A stretch of DNA of 64,000 nt from NCBI GenBank assembly GCA_012517235.1, contig JAAYVI010000029.1, positions 17,831 to 81,830 on the forward strand, given 5' to 3'. The notes below the pieces were generated by a model. It was not told the origin of the DNA. It made no database searches and saw only the letters and a list, made by a program, of their open reading frames with translations. How positions within the stretch are numbered: position 1 is the stretch's first letter; each line of letters begins with the position of its first letter. The DNA comes from Elusimicrobiota bacterium. GTDB taxonomy: Bacteria > Elusimicrobiota > Elusimicrobia > Elusimicrobiales > UBA9959. The position numbers were made by a program, and so were the translations under genes. This document shows, one piece after another, positions 1 through 10,320 of the stretch.

Positions 1-544
1 ACATTCTCAAAGCTTCTCTGGCGGCTTGTCTGTCCGATTTGTCGTTTCTTCTTCTTATAAGTTCCAAAGCTTCTTCTTTTTTAAGATTGAATATTTTTTC
101 GTCGAAGGAGGGATTTATAAGCATATCGGAAAAAATAGAAAAAACTTCGTCAAAATCTTTGCTTAAACAATACATGGAAAGTCTTGCTTCTTCGTTGTTT
201 GCCGAAGCTTCTATGGACGCGCCTAAAAATTCCAGTTTTTTGTCTATTTCTTCCGCTTTATATTTAGACGTTCCGCCGTCTCTTATCATTGTCATAAATA
301 AATCGGTCAGTCCCGTTTTTCCGGCCGGATCGTTTACTCTTCCGGTTTTTATCATAGCCGTAAGTCTTATTATCGGCAGAGTTTTATCCGTTTCTGCGTA
401 TATTACCGTTCCGTCCTCGCTTAATGTTCTATGAACCGCAGGCGGATCGAATTTGACTTTTTCCATTGCGGCAAATTTCGGTTCTTTTGCGAAAATATTT
501 TGATTCATAATCAAAGCTCCGTAAAGTAAAATAAATTTTTTCAT
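1..544 (-). CDS. M16-family peptidase-like protein, partial (runs off window start), lacks visible HxxEH
   Basis: Reverse-strand translation reads MKKFILLYGALIMNQNIFAKEPKFAAMEKVKFDPPAVHRTLSEDGTVIYAETDKTLPIIRLTAMIKTGRVNDPAGKTGLTDLFMTMIRDGGT...; M16 fold signature with LTDLFMTMI where the HxxEH motif would be. Confidence 0.7.
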   Translation of the reverse strand, partial: MKKFILLYGALIMNQNIFAKEPKFAAMEKVKFDPPAVHRTLSEDGTVIYAETDKTLPIIRLTAMIKTGRVNDPAGKTGLTDLFMTMIRDGGTSKYKAEEIDKKLEFLGASIEASANNEEARLSMYCLSKDFDEVFSIFSDMLINPSFDEKIFNLKKEEALELIRRRNDKSDRQAAREALRM

Positions 545-553
545 AGTTTCTCC

Positions 554-2083
554 TTATTTTGTTTCTATCAAATATACGGCCGTTTTGTTTTCCGCTTTCA
601 GATATTTTGCCGCGGCGGCCGATATGTCTTCGGGCTTAAGTTTTTTTATGTCTTCCAATTGTTTCCATTGAAGTTTCCAGTCTCCCAGTATCCTGTCGTT
701 TGATGCTAAAGCGTTTGAAAATCCCGCATTTGACTCTAACTGAGTTATCAGCGAAACTTCGTAATTATTTATCACTTTTTGCAATTCCCATTGAGTGGGA
801 GGAATATTTTTTATCTTTTCTATTTCTTCGGTTAAGGATTTATCCAAATCTTCGTTGGTAAATCCTTCTTTTGGCGCGCCTTGAGTTATGAAAAGCGAAG
901 GATATCTGTCGCCGGGAAATCCCACATATGAATTGGCGTATAAGGCCATTTTTTTATTTTCGACGATTTCTTTGTAGAATCTGGATGTTTTACCGCTTGA
1001 GAGAATTTCGGAAAGAACTATTAAAGCGGGTATGTCTTTATGATCTCCGGCCGGAATTTTATAACCTATTTTAACCATCGGTTTTGCTTTATAAAAAAGC
1101 TTTATCGTTTTTTCGCTGTTTTGCGCCGGTTCTTTTGTGTAATCCGTATTAGGCAAAGGTTTAGACTGCCAAGAAGAAAAATATTTTTCCGCCAGTTTTA
1201 TGGTTTTTTCGGCGTCGACATCCCCGACTACGGCTACCGTGCAATTATTCGGAACATAAAATTTTTTATAAAAATTTTCCGCGTCGGTTCTCGTAAGATG
1301 ACTTACGTCGTCTTCCCAGCCGATAGTCGGATTTCTATACGGATGAGCGACAAAGGCATTGGAGAGAAGCGTTTGCCACATGACTCTGTTGGGATCCGCT
1401 TGATTCATTCTCAGTTCTTCCAAAACAACGCTTCTTTCTTTGTAAAAATCTCTCAAAACCGGATTTTGAAATCTGTCGGATTCTATTGTCATCCATGCTT
1501 CCAATCTATTGGAAGGCAGTTCTATGACATATCCGGTATAATCGGTAGAAGTAAAAGCGTTTAGCCCGTGTTCTCCCAATTTATTGTATATTTTCCAAAG
1601 TTCTTCTCTAACGGCATATTTTTCGGCTTCTTTTTCCAGAGAGGAAAGTTCATCTTTGAGTTTTTTTATCTTGGCTTCGTCTCTGGCGCTTTTTTTATCT
1701 TCTTCGTTTAGTAAAAGAGCCGTTTCTTCTATTTTATCCAGGATCTTCTTTTCGGCTTCGTAGTTTGAGGTGTTTATCGTTTTGGTTCCCTTAAAAGCCA
1801 TATGCTCGAATAAATGAGCCAGACCGCTTTTACCTTGAAGATTATCGACATTGCCTACTTTAAACATCATCGTGAACGAAACGGTAGGAACAAATTTTTT
1901 TTCTAAAATCAAAAACTTCATTCCGTTTTTAAGGGTATAAGAGATTACGGGAGGATATTTGGGATCTTTTTCGACTACTGCTCCCATTTTCTCCAAAAAG
2001 GATATTTTATCTTGTTTCATTTGAGCTCCGGCAAACGCGGACAATACGGCCGTTAAAACGGCCGAAAGAAAAATCTTTTTCAT
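554..2083 (-). CDS. M16-family zinc metallopeptidase
   Basis: Signal peptide, then GKSGLAHLFEHMAFKGT (HxxEH) and typical M16 N-terminal architecture. Confidence 0.9.
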   Translation of the reverse strand: MKKIFLSAVLTAVLSAFAGAQMKQDKISFLEKMGAVVEKDPKYPPVISYTLKNGMKFLILEKKFVPTVSFTMMFKVGNVDNLQGKSGLAHLFEHMAFKGTKTINTSNYEAEKKILDKIEETALLLNEEDKKSARDEAKIKKLKDELSSLEKEAEKYAVREELWKIYNKLGEHGLNAFTSTDYTGYVIELPSNRLEAWMTIESDRFQNPVLRDFYKERSVVLEELRMNQADPNRVMWQTLLSNAFVAHPYRNPTIGWEDDVSHLTRTDAENFYKKFYVPNNCTVAVVGDVDAEKTIKLAEKYFSSWQSKPLPNTDYTKEPAQNSEKTIKLFYKAKPMVKIGYKIPAGDHKDIPALIVLSEILSSGKTSRFYKEIVENKKMALYANSYVGFPGDRYPSLFITQGAPKEGFTNEDLDKSLTEEIEKIKNIPPTQWELQKVINNYEVSLITQLESNAGFSNALASNDRILGDWKLQWKQLEDIKKLKPEDISAAAAKYLKAENKTAVYLIETK

Positions 2084-2156
2084 TTATGGCCTCCGATTTG
2101 AACATTTTAAATATTATATAATTAAAATTAAGTCAATAAAATCGGGCGGTGAAAAT

Positions 2157-4259
2157 ATGAACAGAATAAAGAAACATCCCGTTTTGGAAATTAAGGAAAG
2201 GAAGGAAATAAAATTCTATTTTGACGGGCAAGAAATAAAGGCTTTTGAGGGAGAAATGCTTTCCTCGGCTCTATTTGCCGCCGGTATTAAAATTTTTAGC
2301 TATCATAAAAAAGATTCGGCCCCTCAGGGGATTTTTTGCGCAAACGGACAATGCGCCCAATGTTCGGTCATAGCCGACGGAAAAGTCGTAAAAGCCTGCG
2401 TTACGGCCGTAAAAGAAAATATGAAGGTTCAGACTTTAAGAGGAGCGGCTCCGGTATCTTGCGATAAGTCCGATAAAAAATTGTCTTTTTCAAAGATAGA
2501 AGAAATCGATACGGATGTTTTGATATTGGGAGCCGGCCCAAGCGGTTTGGCCTGCGCTTTTGAAATAGGAAAATTTAATTTGGATACGATAATCGTAGAC
2601 GATAAAGATAAACCGGGCGGAAAACTTGTTCTTCAAACTCATAAATTTTTCGGCTCGGTGGAAGATTGCTATGCGGGTAGCAGAGGCATAGACATAGCCG
2701 ATAAATTAGCCGACGACGTAAAAAAATATCCTTCGGTTAAGATGTGGAATAATTCCGTATGCGCGGGAGTTTTTTCCGATAAAAAAATAGGCGTCGTAAA
2801 AGACGGAGTTTATTATTTGATAAAACCGAAAGTGTTTGTTGTGGCCGCAGGAGCCAGAGAAAAAACATTAATGTTTCCGGGAAATACTTTGCCCGGAGTT
2901 TACGGCGCCGGCGCTTTTCAAACTTTGGTTAACAGAGATTTGATAAAAGCTTGCGAAAAAATATTTATTATAGGCGGCGGCAATGTGGGGCTTATAGCGG
3001 GTTATCACGCCGTACAGGCCGGTATAAAAGTAGTCGGACTTGTCGAAGCGGCCGCTTATTGCGGCGGTTATAAAGTGCACGAAGATAAACTTAGAAGATT
3101 GGGCGTTCCTATTTTTACTTCGCATACCGTCGTTGAAGCTCAAGGCAAGAACTGTTTGGAAAGCGTAACTATCGCCAAAGTAGACGAAAATTTTAAGCCG
3201 ATAAAAGGAACGGAAAAAAAGTTTAAAGCCGACACTCTTCTTGTGGCGGTGGGACTTAATCCGGTAAACGAATTTTATACGCATGCTTTGGAAAGCGGAA
3301 TAAACGCTTTTATATGCGGAGACGCTCAAGAAATAGCCGAGGCTTCAGCGGCGATGTTTAGCGGTAAAATAGCCGCGCACAAAGTTCTTAAAAGCTTAGG
3401 TTTTATAACTTCGGAAGTTCCTAATTTCTGGTATGAAAAATTGGAAATATTAAAATCGCGTCCGGGGAAAACTTATTCTTTAGAAGAACTAAAACAAGAA
3501 TATCAAGGCAAGGTATATCCGGTTTTTCACTGCAGACAGGAAATTCCTTGTAACCCGTGCGTTACGGTTTGTCCTAAAAAGTCGATAAAACTCTCCGGAG
3601 AAACCATAATGAGTCTTCCGAAATTTTCGGGAGAATGCATAGGATGTTTTAAGTGTCTGGTAATATGTCCCGGCCTTGCGGTTACCATAGTGGATAAAAG
3701 AAAAGACGAAAAAAATCCTATTGTTTATCTGCCTTATGAAAACGATCCGGCTTTGGCTGAGAAAGGTAAAACGGCCGAAATTGTAGACGATTACGGCGAG
3801 GATCTTTATAAAGCCGAGATAGTTTCGGTTTTAGATATGAAAGCGGAAAATATGAGAATAATAGGCGTTAAAATTCCCGCGGAATTAGCCGAAAAAGCGG
3901 CTTCTTTGAGAATACTTTCTCATGAAGAAGGCGAAAAGTGGCGGGGAGATATCTCAAAACTTGACGATTGCGTAATAGTTTGCCGCTGCGAAAGAGTTAC
4001 TTTGGGCGAAATAAGAAAAAAAATAAAAGAAGGAGTTCGCGATCTTAATCAGCTTAAAGCTTTGACAAGAGCCGGAATGGGAGCATGCGGATCAAAAACC
4101 TGTAATTCTTTGCTTCTTTCCGTTATGAAAAGCGAAGGGATAGATACAAAAGAAATTACCGACCTTACAAAAAGGCCGCTTTTTATGGAAACGGAATTTG
4201 CCGTATTTGCCGGAGTTTCTTCTAAGAAAGAAGACAAAACTTCTTTTAGCGGTTTTTAA
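2157..4259 (+). CDS. FAD/NAD(P)-dependent oxidoreductase with 2Fe-2S, 4Fe-4S and BFD-like domains (opine/hydroxyproline/sarcosine oxidase alpha-like)
   Basis: CANGQCAQCS 2Fe-2S motif, VLILGAGPSGLACA dinucleotide fold, CxxCxxxCP ferredoxin motifs, C-terminal CRCERVTLGEI...CGSKTC BFD-like domain. Confidence 0.85.
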   Translation: MNRIKKHPVLEIKERKEIKFYFDGQEIKAFEGEMLSSALFAAGIKIFSYHKKDSAPQGIFCANGQCAQCSVIADGKVVKACVTAVKENMKVQTLRGAAPVSCDKSDKKLSFSKIEEIDTDVLILGAGPSGLACAFEIGKFNLDTIIVDDKDKPGGKLVLQTHKFFGSVEDCYAGSRGIDIADKLADDVKKYPSVKMWNNSVCAGVFSDKKIGVVKDGVYYLIKPKVFVVAAGAREKTLMFPGNTLPGVYGAGAFQTLVNRDLIKACEKIFIIGGGNVGLIAGYHAVQAGIKVVGLVEAAAYCGGYKVHEDKLRRLGVPIFTSHTVVEAQGKNCLESVTIAKVDENFKPIKGTEKKFKADTLLVAVGLNPVNEFYTHALESGINAFICGDAQEIAEASAAMFSGKIAAHKVLKSLGFITSEVPNFWYEKLEILKSRPGKTYSLEELKQEYQGKVYPVFHCRQEIPCNPCVTVCPKKSIKLSGETIMSLPKFSGECIGCFKCLVICPGLAVTIVDKRKDEKNPIVYLPYENDPALAEKGKTAEIVDDYGEDLYKAEIVSVLDMKAENMRIIGVKIPAELAEKAASLRILSHEEGEKWRGDISKLDDCVIVCRCERVTLGEIRKKIKEGVRDLNQLKALTRAGMGACGSKTCNSLLLSVMKSEGIDTKEITDLTKRPLFMETEFAVFAGVSSKKEDKTSFSGF

Positions 4260-4274
4260 TATCGGAGAATATTT

Positions 4275-5423
4275 ATGAAAAATTACGATGTTATAATAGC
4301 CGGCGCCGGAAGCGCGGGAGTTCCTTTGGCCATGTTTTTGGCCGAAAATAAGATTAAAGTTTTGGTTCTTGAAAAAAAACCTTCTTGCGGACAGGGGCAA
4401 AATAAAGCGGCGATAGGCGGAATAAGAGCCACACATTCCGACGGTTCCAAAATAAAAACCTGTCTTAAATCTTTGGAAATATTTTCATCCTGGCATGAAA
4501 AAGAAGGCGAAGACATAGGATGGAGACGCGGCGGATATTTGTTCCCGGTTTATAGGGAGAAAGAAGAAAAAACTCTCAAAGAGTTGTTGAAAACTCAGGA
4601 AAAATTCGGTCTTAACATAAATTGGATTTCGGCGCAAGAAGTAAAAGAATTGGTTAAAGGAATAAACGAGGACGGTCTTATAGGCGGCACTTTTTCGCCG
4701 AACGACGGCAGCGCCTCGCCTCTTTTAAGCATTAACGCTTTTTATAGAAAAGCGGTTTCTAACGGAGCGGAATTTTCGTTTAATGAACAAATAAAAGAAG
4801 TAAAAAAGAAAGGAAACTTGTTTTCGGTTAAAACTTCCGATAAAGAATATGAAACTCCGATATTTATAAACGCCGCCGGAGCTCATGCCAAAGAAATTTC
4901 TCTTATGTTAGGCGTAGATATACCGGTAAAACCCGATTGTCACGAGGCGGGAATAACCGAACCCGCGGAAAGATTCGTGGAACCTATGGTGGTAGACATA
5001 AGAGAAGGTGAAAAATCCAAAAACTATTACTTTTATCAGAATTTCGAAGGACAAATTATTTTTTGCATGACCCCGGATCCTCAAATTTGGGGATATGACA
5101 GGAAAAGCACGAGCGAATTTTTGCCGGAAATTTCAAAAAGAATGCTAAATATTCTTCCGGGCCTTTCGAATATAAAAGTAAGAAGAGTCTGGCGCGGCCT
5201 TTATCCTATGACTCCGGACGGTTTTCCGATAGTTCAATTCGACGCCGCCGGCGTAGAAAATTATATCATAGCGGCCGGAATGTGCGGACAGGGATTTATG
5301 TTAGGTCCCGGTTTAGGATGGATTATTTCCAAAATAATTACGAAACAGGCTTCTAAAGAGGACGAAAGTATTTATAATTTCCGTCTTAACAGGGATTTCT
5401 CCGGACAAGAAAAATTAAAATAA
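4275..5423 (+). CDS. FAD-dependent amino-acid/opine oxidase, DAO superfamily (beta-like subunit)
   Basis: DVIIAGAGSAGVPLAMFLAENKIKVLVLEKK; C-terminal MTPDGFPIV...AAGMCGQGFMLGPGLG; directly downstream of the alpha-like subunit. Confidence 0.85.
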   Translation: MKNYDVIIAGAGSAGVPLAMFLAENKIKVLVLEKKPSCGQGQNKAAIGGIRATHSDGSKIKTCLKSLEIFSSWHEKEGEDIGWRRGGYLFPVYREKEEKTLKELLKTQEKFGLNINWISAQEVKELVKGINEDGLIGGTFSPNDGSASPLLSINAFYRKAVSNGAEFSFNEQIKEVKKKGNLFSVKTSDKEYETPIFINAAGAHAKEISLMLGVDIPVKPDCHEAGITEPAERFVEPMVVDIREGEKSKNYYFYQNFEGQIIFCMTPDPQIWGYDRKSTSEFLPEISKRMLNILPGLSNIKVRRVWRGLYPMTPDGFPIVQFDAAGVENYIIAAGMCGQGFMLGPGLGWIISKIITKQASKEDESIYNFRLNRDFSGQEKLK

Positions 5424-6334
5424 TGAATTTGCCTTCCGTTTCTATCATAATACCGACATATAAAAGGCCGGAATTTTTACTTAGAGCCTTAGACAGCGTT
5501 TTGGGTCAAGACTATCAAAATATAAAAGAAATAATAATAACCGACGACGGCGATTATGAAGAATCTTTCATAGAAAAATTAAAAGCCGAAGATTCAAGAA
5601 TAATATATGTCAAAAATACAAAGTATGCCAAAGGTCCTTCCGGCAACAAACAAAACGGTCTGGATATCGCTTCGGGAGACTTTATCGCCTTTATGGACGA
5701 CGACGACGAATTATTTAACGATGCCGTATCTTCGGTTATGAAAGTGTTAATTACCGGTAGTTATAAAATAGCTTTTGCCAATTGCGTAAGAAGCGATAAT
5801 GGAAAGTTTACCGGAAAACATTATGATAGAGACGAAGAAGCATCTTATTGGGATTTTATTTGCGGAAAATATGAAGGGGAATATTGGGGAATTAATTCTT
5901 ATGAAATAATGAAAAAAATAAGATTCAAGGATGAGTATGGCGGAGCCGAAGGTTTAGCATGGCTCGGATTGTATAAGGAAGAAAATATAAAACTTAAATA
6001 TATTCATAAGGCTGTCAGAAAATATTACGTTCATGAAAATCAATTTTCAAATACATACGAACAGAACGCTTTAAGGACATTTAATTCTTATGAAAAATAT
6101 TTGGAACTTTTCGGAGAAGATATTATAAAAACATGTCCTAAAAAATATTCTTATATTTGCAAAATAGCTTCATATTTTGCGTTTTTGTCCGGAAATAAAC
6201 AAAAAATTTCATATTATGCCGCCAAATCTTTTATGTCCGATAAAAGTTTTTTATCTTTTATTTTTTATCTTTTTTCTATTTGCCCATTATCGTTTTATGT
6301 TTTAAAATACTACTTTAGGTTTAGAAAGAAATGA
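5423..6334 (+). CDS. glycosyltransferase family 2
   Basis: SVSIIIPTYKRPEFLLRALDSVLGQDYQN...DDDDE. Confidence 0.9.
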   Translation: MNLPSVSIIIPTYKRPEFLLRALDSVLGQDYQNIKEIIITDDGDYEESFIEKLKAEDSRIIYVKNTKYAKGPSGNKQNGLDIASGDFIAFMDDDDELFNDAVSSVMKVLITGSYKIAFANCVRSDNGKFTGKHYDRDEEASYWDFICGKYEGEYWGINSYEIMKKIRFKDEYGGAEGLAWLGLYKEENIKLKYIHKAVRKYYVHENQFSNTYEQNALRTFNSYEKYLELFGEDIIKTCPKKYSYICKIASYFAFLSGNKQKISYYAAKSFMSDKSFLSFIFYLFSICPLSFYVLKYYFRFRKK

Positions 6335-7398
6335 AATTACTATTTATAACTTCTACATTATTACCAGGAGGCGCCGAAAGGGTTTTAAGTTCTTATGCAG
6401 ATTATTTTTCAAAAAATCACGATGTTTATATCTTAAAACTGGATAAAGGCAATCCTTATTATGAGTTAAGCAAAAAAGTAAAAGTAATGTCTTTAAACCT
6501 ATTTTCGGAATCGCTTTCTTTTATCGACACGATTAAAAAAACGATAAGAAGAATAATAGCGATTAGAAAAATTATTTTGTATTTGAAGCCGGATAAAATA
6601 ATTTCTTTTCAAACAAAAATAAATATTTTATCTATAATTGCGGCTCTCTTTCTATTTAAGCGAGTCATAATTTTTGAACAAATACATCATTTATACGAAG
6701 AATCGAAACTAGTAAAAATATTAAGAATATTTTTTTATTTTTTTGCAAAAAAAATAATAGTTCTAAGCGAATTTGACAGAAAGTATTACAAAATTATAAA
6801 TTCCGATGTTTATTATATTCCTAATCCGATATCTATTAAAACAAAGAAAGATGTCGAATATGAAAGAAAAGAAAATATAATTTTGAATGTAGGCAGATTG
6901 GAAAATCAAAAAAATCAAAAAGAATTGATTGAAATATTCTCGTCGATTAATGAAAAAAAAGATTATAGAGTTTTAATATACGGAGAAGGCAGCTTAAGAA
7001 ATGATTTGGCGAATTTGATAAAAAATAAAAAAATGGAAGAAAAAATATTTTTAAAAGGAAACGAAAAAGAGATAGAAAAAATATATGAGAAAAGTAAGAT
7101 TTTTTGTTTGACATCCAAAGCGGAAGGTTTCCCTAATGTGCTTATAGAAGCTATGGCTTACGGTTGTGTTCCGATCGCTTTCGATTGCTTGACCGGTCCT
7201 TCCGATATAATAAAAGACGGTTTTGACGGATTTTTAATAAAAAATTTTAATACAAAAGAGTTTGCCTCTAACATGCAACTTTTAATTAATAACGAAGAAA
7301 AGCTTAAAATAATGTCGAAAAATGCGTTTGATTCGGCTAAGAGATTTTATAGAGAAAAAGTATTATCCGATGCTTCCAAAATTTTGGGGGTACATTAG
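6331..7398 (+). CDS. glycosyltransferase family 4
   Basis: GGAERVL N-terminus; SKAEGFPNVLIEAMAYGCVPIAFDCLTGPSDII. Confidence 0.9.
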   Translation: MKLLFITSTLLPGGAERVLSSYADYFSKNHDVYILKLDKGNPYYELSKKVKVMSLNLFSESLSFIDTIKKTIRRIIAIRKIILYLKPDKIISFQTKINILSIIAALFLFKRVIIFEQIHHLYEESKLVKILRIFFYFFAKKIIVLSEFDRKYYKIINSDVYYIPNPISIKTKKDVEYERKENIILNVGRLENQKNQKELIEIFSSINEKKDYRVLIYGEGSLRNDLANLIKNKKMEEKIFLKGNEKEIEKIYEKSKIFCLTSKAEGFPNVLIEAMAYGCVPIAFDCLTGPSDIIKDGFDGFLIKNFNTKEFASNMQLLINNEEKLKIMSKNAFDSAKRFYREKVLSDASKILGVH

Positions 7399-7400
7399 TT

Positions 7401-8126
7401 TTATGTTATTTTTTTGAACTTAAAAAAATAGGTTTCATTTGATCCTTTTATATTGATAAAGAGAAATAGCTTTTTTATTAAGTAAATGAATTTTCCCTTG
7501 AAGTTTAGATATTTCATATCAAATAGATATACTCTTTTTATATTTTCTTCTTTGAAATATTTTGAGAGGATATTCCTTAAGTTTTCTAAAGAAAAACTTC
7601 TTTGATGTCCCCATCTATGAAACTTCTTTCCGCAGTGTAAGCAAATTACTTCATTATCCGATAGGTTTTCGTCGGCCGGAACGGTGCCAATGAAGTATCC
7701 GTTGTTTTTTAAAACTCTATTTATTTCCAACAAGCCTTCGCCTAATGATATCTCATCTAAATGTTCTAATAATTCGCAAGCGACAACATAGTCAAACATT
7801 TTACTATCAAAAGGAATATTTTCTATTTTTCCATTTTTAAAGAGATCTGACGATATGTTTAATTCTTTTTTTAACCTTTCTATGGATTTTTCACTTGGGT
7901 CTATCGAGAATATATTTATACCTTTTTCTAAACATTTTTTTTCAAAATATCCTTCGCCTATGCCTATATTCAATACCGAAGAACCGCCTTTTATTTGAGA
8001 TAATATGAAATCATATCTTTTTGAAGACTTAAATGTTTTTAATAAATCAAAGTCTGTTTGATAGTTTTCCCAAAGATTATCTTGTTTCATTTTTAAATTG
8101 TACAAAGTATTAAATTTGTCTTTCAA
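7401..8126 (-). CDS. class I SAM-dependent methyltransferase
   Basis: SVLNIGIGEGYFEKKCLEKGINIFSIDPSEKSIERLK; VACELLEHLDE. Confidence 0.85.
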   Translation of the reverse strand: MKDKFNTLYNLKMKQDNLWENYQTDFDLLKTFKSSKRYDFILSQIKGGSSVLNIGIGEGYFEKKCLEKGINIFSIDPSEKSIERLKKELNISSDLFKNGKIENIPFDSKMFDYVVACELLEHLDEISLGEGLLEINRVLKNNGYFIGTVPADENLSDNEVICLHCGKKFHRWGHQRSFSLENLRNILSKYFKEENIKRVYLFDMKYLNFKGKFIYLIKKLFLFINIKGSNETYFFKFKKIT

Positions 8127-9577
8127 TTTTCATATCTTACGGATAAAAATTTACTTTTTAAAGAGTTTAAATTATCTTTTAAAATGGATATTTCTTCTTT
8201 GCCGAAAACGCCGGAAATATAAATCAAAAACAAATAGAAAACCGCGGAGGATACGAAAGCCAAAGGCAGACTGTATGACTTTATATAAAATACCGAAGCG
8301 GCGCAGACGGCCGAAAATAAGATCGGAAGCAAAACGCAGTTAAGCCAATCTATTTTTAAAAAATTCTTTGCTTTTTCATATTGCCAAAAAGCGGAAATCA
8401 AAAAAGAAAGACAGAAAAATACCGATACGAAATTTATGCCGAGTTTTTTCGCCGATAGAAGATAAATTATAAAAAATGCCGAAGACACATATGTTTTTAC
8501 CGCAGAAGATTCTTTTTGTCTCGACGCTATTATCATAAGATTTGAAGCCATATTTTCCAGGAACATGAAAAGAGGCAAAAATATCAATATTTTAAGCGTC
8601 CAATAAGACTCTATAAATCCGTTTCCGTAAATAAATTCCGTTATCGAATAAGAAAGAACGGCTATTAAGGCCAGAATGGGAGATAAAACGGAAAAAGCTA
8701 TTTTAAGAGAATAATTGGCTATTTTATTTAACTTTTCTTCGTCCGATTTGTAATGTTTTGACATGGCCGGGAAAAGCACGTTTGAAAAATTAGATATGAC
8801 TTCCCAGATAAGCGAGCTTATCTTTTGACTTGCCGCAAAAAAACCGGCGGCTTGAGGGGAAGATAACAATCCTATTAGAAAAAGAGGAGAATTTTGATTT
8901 AAAATCAGAGTAAAATGAGACCAGGCTATGTGAAAACTTGAAAAAGCTTCTTTTTTTATATCGGAAAAATTAATTTTAAATTTTAGAGAAGGGAAATTTA
9001 TTTTAAGTCTGAAAAGCTGGAAAAAAACGGCCGACATTTGCGAGATAAAAAGGAAAAAAACTATTTCGTATATAGGAGTATTTCTGTCGGAAAGTAAAAG
9101 AACGGCCGCGGTGTATACGAAAGACTGCAGTATCAGAGAATAGCCGAGACTTTTCATGTTTTCCAGACCTTGAAAAGCCCAGGCCGAAAAAAAAGTTACC
9201 GATGAAAAAATGGTAAGAGAAGAAAAAAATAACAATAAAAAATCGCTTTTGGTTTTTGAAATAAAATAAGAAAAAACACAGCAGATCAGAAAAGCGGTTA
9301 TTCCGAAAAAAATTCTGAAATTAACCGTTTTCATAAAAATTTCCGTAAAGTCGCTTTTTTTTCTCGAAATGTCTCTTGCCGCCGACATGGAAGATCCGAA
9401 GTCGGCCAAAACGGCAAAATAAGATACCAAAACCAGAGCCCAATTCAATTTACCGAAATTTTCCGGACCTAAAATATTTGCCAGATATATTACGGTTATT
9501 AGTCCTAAAATTTTGGTTACCGCATTGGAGAAAAGCATGTAAAGAAAGTTTTTTAATACGGCATATCCCGTTTTCAT
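8123..9577 (-). CDS. polysaccharide/oligosaccharide flippase (Wzx/MOP superfamily)
   Basis: Multi-TM protein; YLANILGPENFGKLNWALVLVSYFAVLADFG N-terminal signature. Confidence 0.88.
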   Translation of the reverse strand: MKTGYAVLKNFLYMLFSNAVTKILGLITVIYLANILGPENFGKLNWALVLVSYFAVLADFGSSMSAARDISRKKSDFTEIFMKTVNFRIFFGITAFLICCVFSYFISKTKSDFLLLFFSSLTIFSSVTFFSAWAFQGLENMKSLGYSLILQSFVYTAAVLLLSDRNTPIYEIVFFLFISQMSAVFFQLFRLKINFPSLKFKINFSDIKKEAFSSFHIAWSHFTLILNQNSPLFLIGLLSSPQAAGFFAASQKISSLIWEVISNFSNVLFPAMSKHYKSDEEKLNKIANYSLKIAFSVLSPILALIAVLSYSITEFIYGNGFIESYWTLKILIFLPLFMFLENMASNLMIIASRQKESSAVKTYVSSAFFIIYLLSAKKLGINFVSVFFCLSFLISAFWQYEKAKNFLKIDWLNCVLLPILFSAVCAASVFYIKSYSLPLAFVSSAVFYLFLIYISGVFGKEEISILKDNLNSLKSKFLSVRYEN

Positions 9578-9598
9578 TAAGATTTATTTTATCTTATT

Positions 9599-10306
9599 TT
9601 GTTAGAATATTGGATATTTATGCAAAATAAGAATCTTATATGTATGGAGCCTGTTTATAAAGCTCAAGCCGATAAGCTTCAAGAAAAGATTTTAAAAACG
9701 GAAAAAGAAGCGGAAGATATTTTGGAGAAAATATGCTTTACCGAGATTCTTATAAGAAATTTTGAAAAAGAAAAGATAGAGCCTAAGCTTAAAAAGCTCG
9801 AAGACAGATTGAATAATCTTAAAATTCTTTTGGGTATGAAATCAAAAAGCGAAAAAAAATATAAAAAAGAGAATGAAAAAAATACCGACGAAGAAAATTT
9901 AAAAAGTATTTATAGAAAACTGGCAAAGGCTTATCATCCGGATAAAAACGCATCGGCTTCGGTAAAAAATTTTTATTGCGAGAGAATGAAAGAAATAAAT
10001 CTGCTTTTTTCAAAAAAAGACATAAACGGTTTGAAAAGGATTTTGAGAAAATCTTTTCTCGAACTGCAAAACGGAGATTCCAATCTTTTTCGCATGGAAA
10101 AACTCAAAAAAATTTTAGAAGAGGCCGAGGAGGAAAAAAGATTTTATTCGGATAAAATGGACGAAGTTCTTAAAAGTGCGCGTTATAAGGCCACAAAAAT
10201 GAAAGAAGAAGAATTGAAAATTTTTTTATCTGAAAAGGAAGAGGAAATAAAAAGGGAAATAAAAATTTATTCGGAAATATTTTATTCATCTTTAAAAAAA
10301 AGATAA
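9599..10306 (+). CDS. DnaJ-domain-containing coiled-coil protein
   Basis: IYRKLAKAYHPDKNASASV contains HPD; remainder is charged coiled coil. Confidence 0.75.
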   Translation: MLEYWIFMQNKNLICMEPVYKAQADKLQEKILKTEKEAEDILEKICFTEILIRNFEKEKIEPKLKKLEDRLNNLKILLGMKSKSEKKYKKENEKNTDEENLKSIYRKLAKAYHPDKNASASVKNFYCERMKEINLLFSKKDINGLKRILRKSFLELQNGDSNLFRMEKLKKILEEAEEEKRFYSDKMDEVLKSARYKATKMKEEELKIFLSEKEEEIKREIKIYSEIFYSSLKKR

Positions 10307-10320
10307 ATTTTTTTATATTA

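Noticed and set aside
39-434. Plus-strand ORF 39-434
   Set aside because: The minus strand here reads as the N-terminus of an M16-type protein in continuous frame.
1040-1564. Long antisense ORFs opposite real genes (1040-1564, 2868-3329, 4092-4436, 41506-41937, 37495-37926, 50956-51456 and similar)
   Set aside because: No family resemblance, composition of reverse-complement coding DNA, and each overlaps a well-supported gene.
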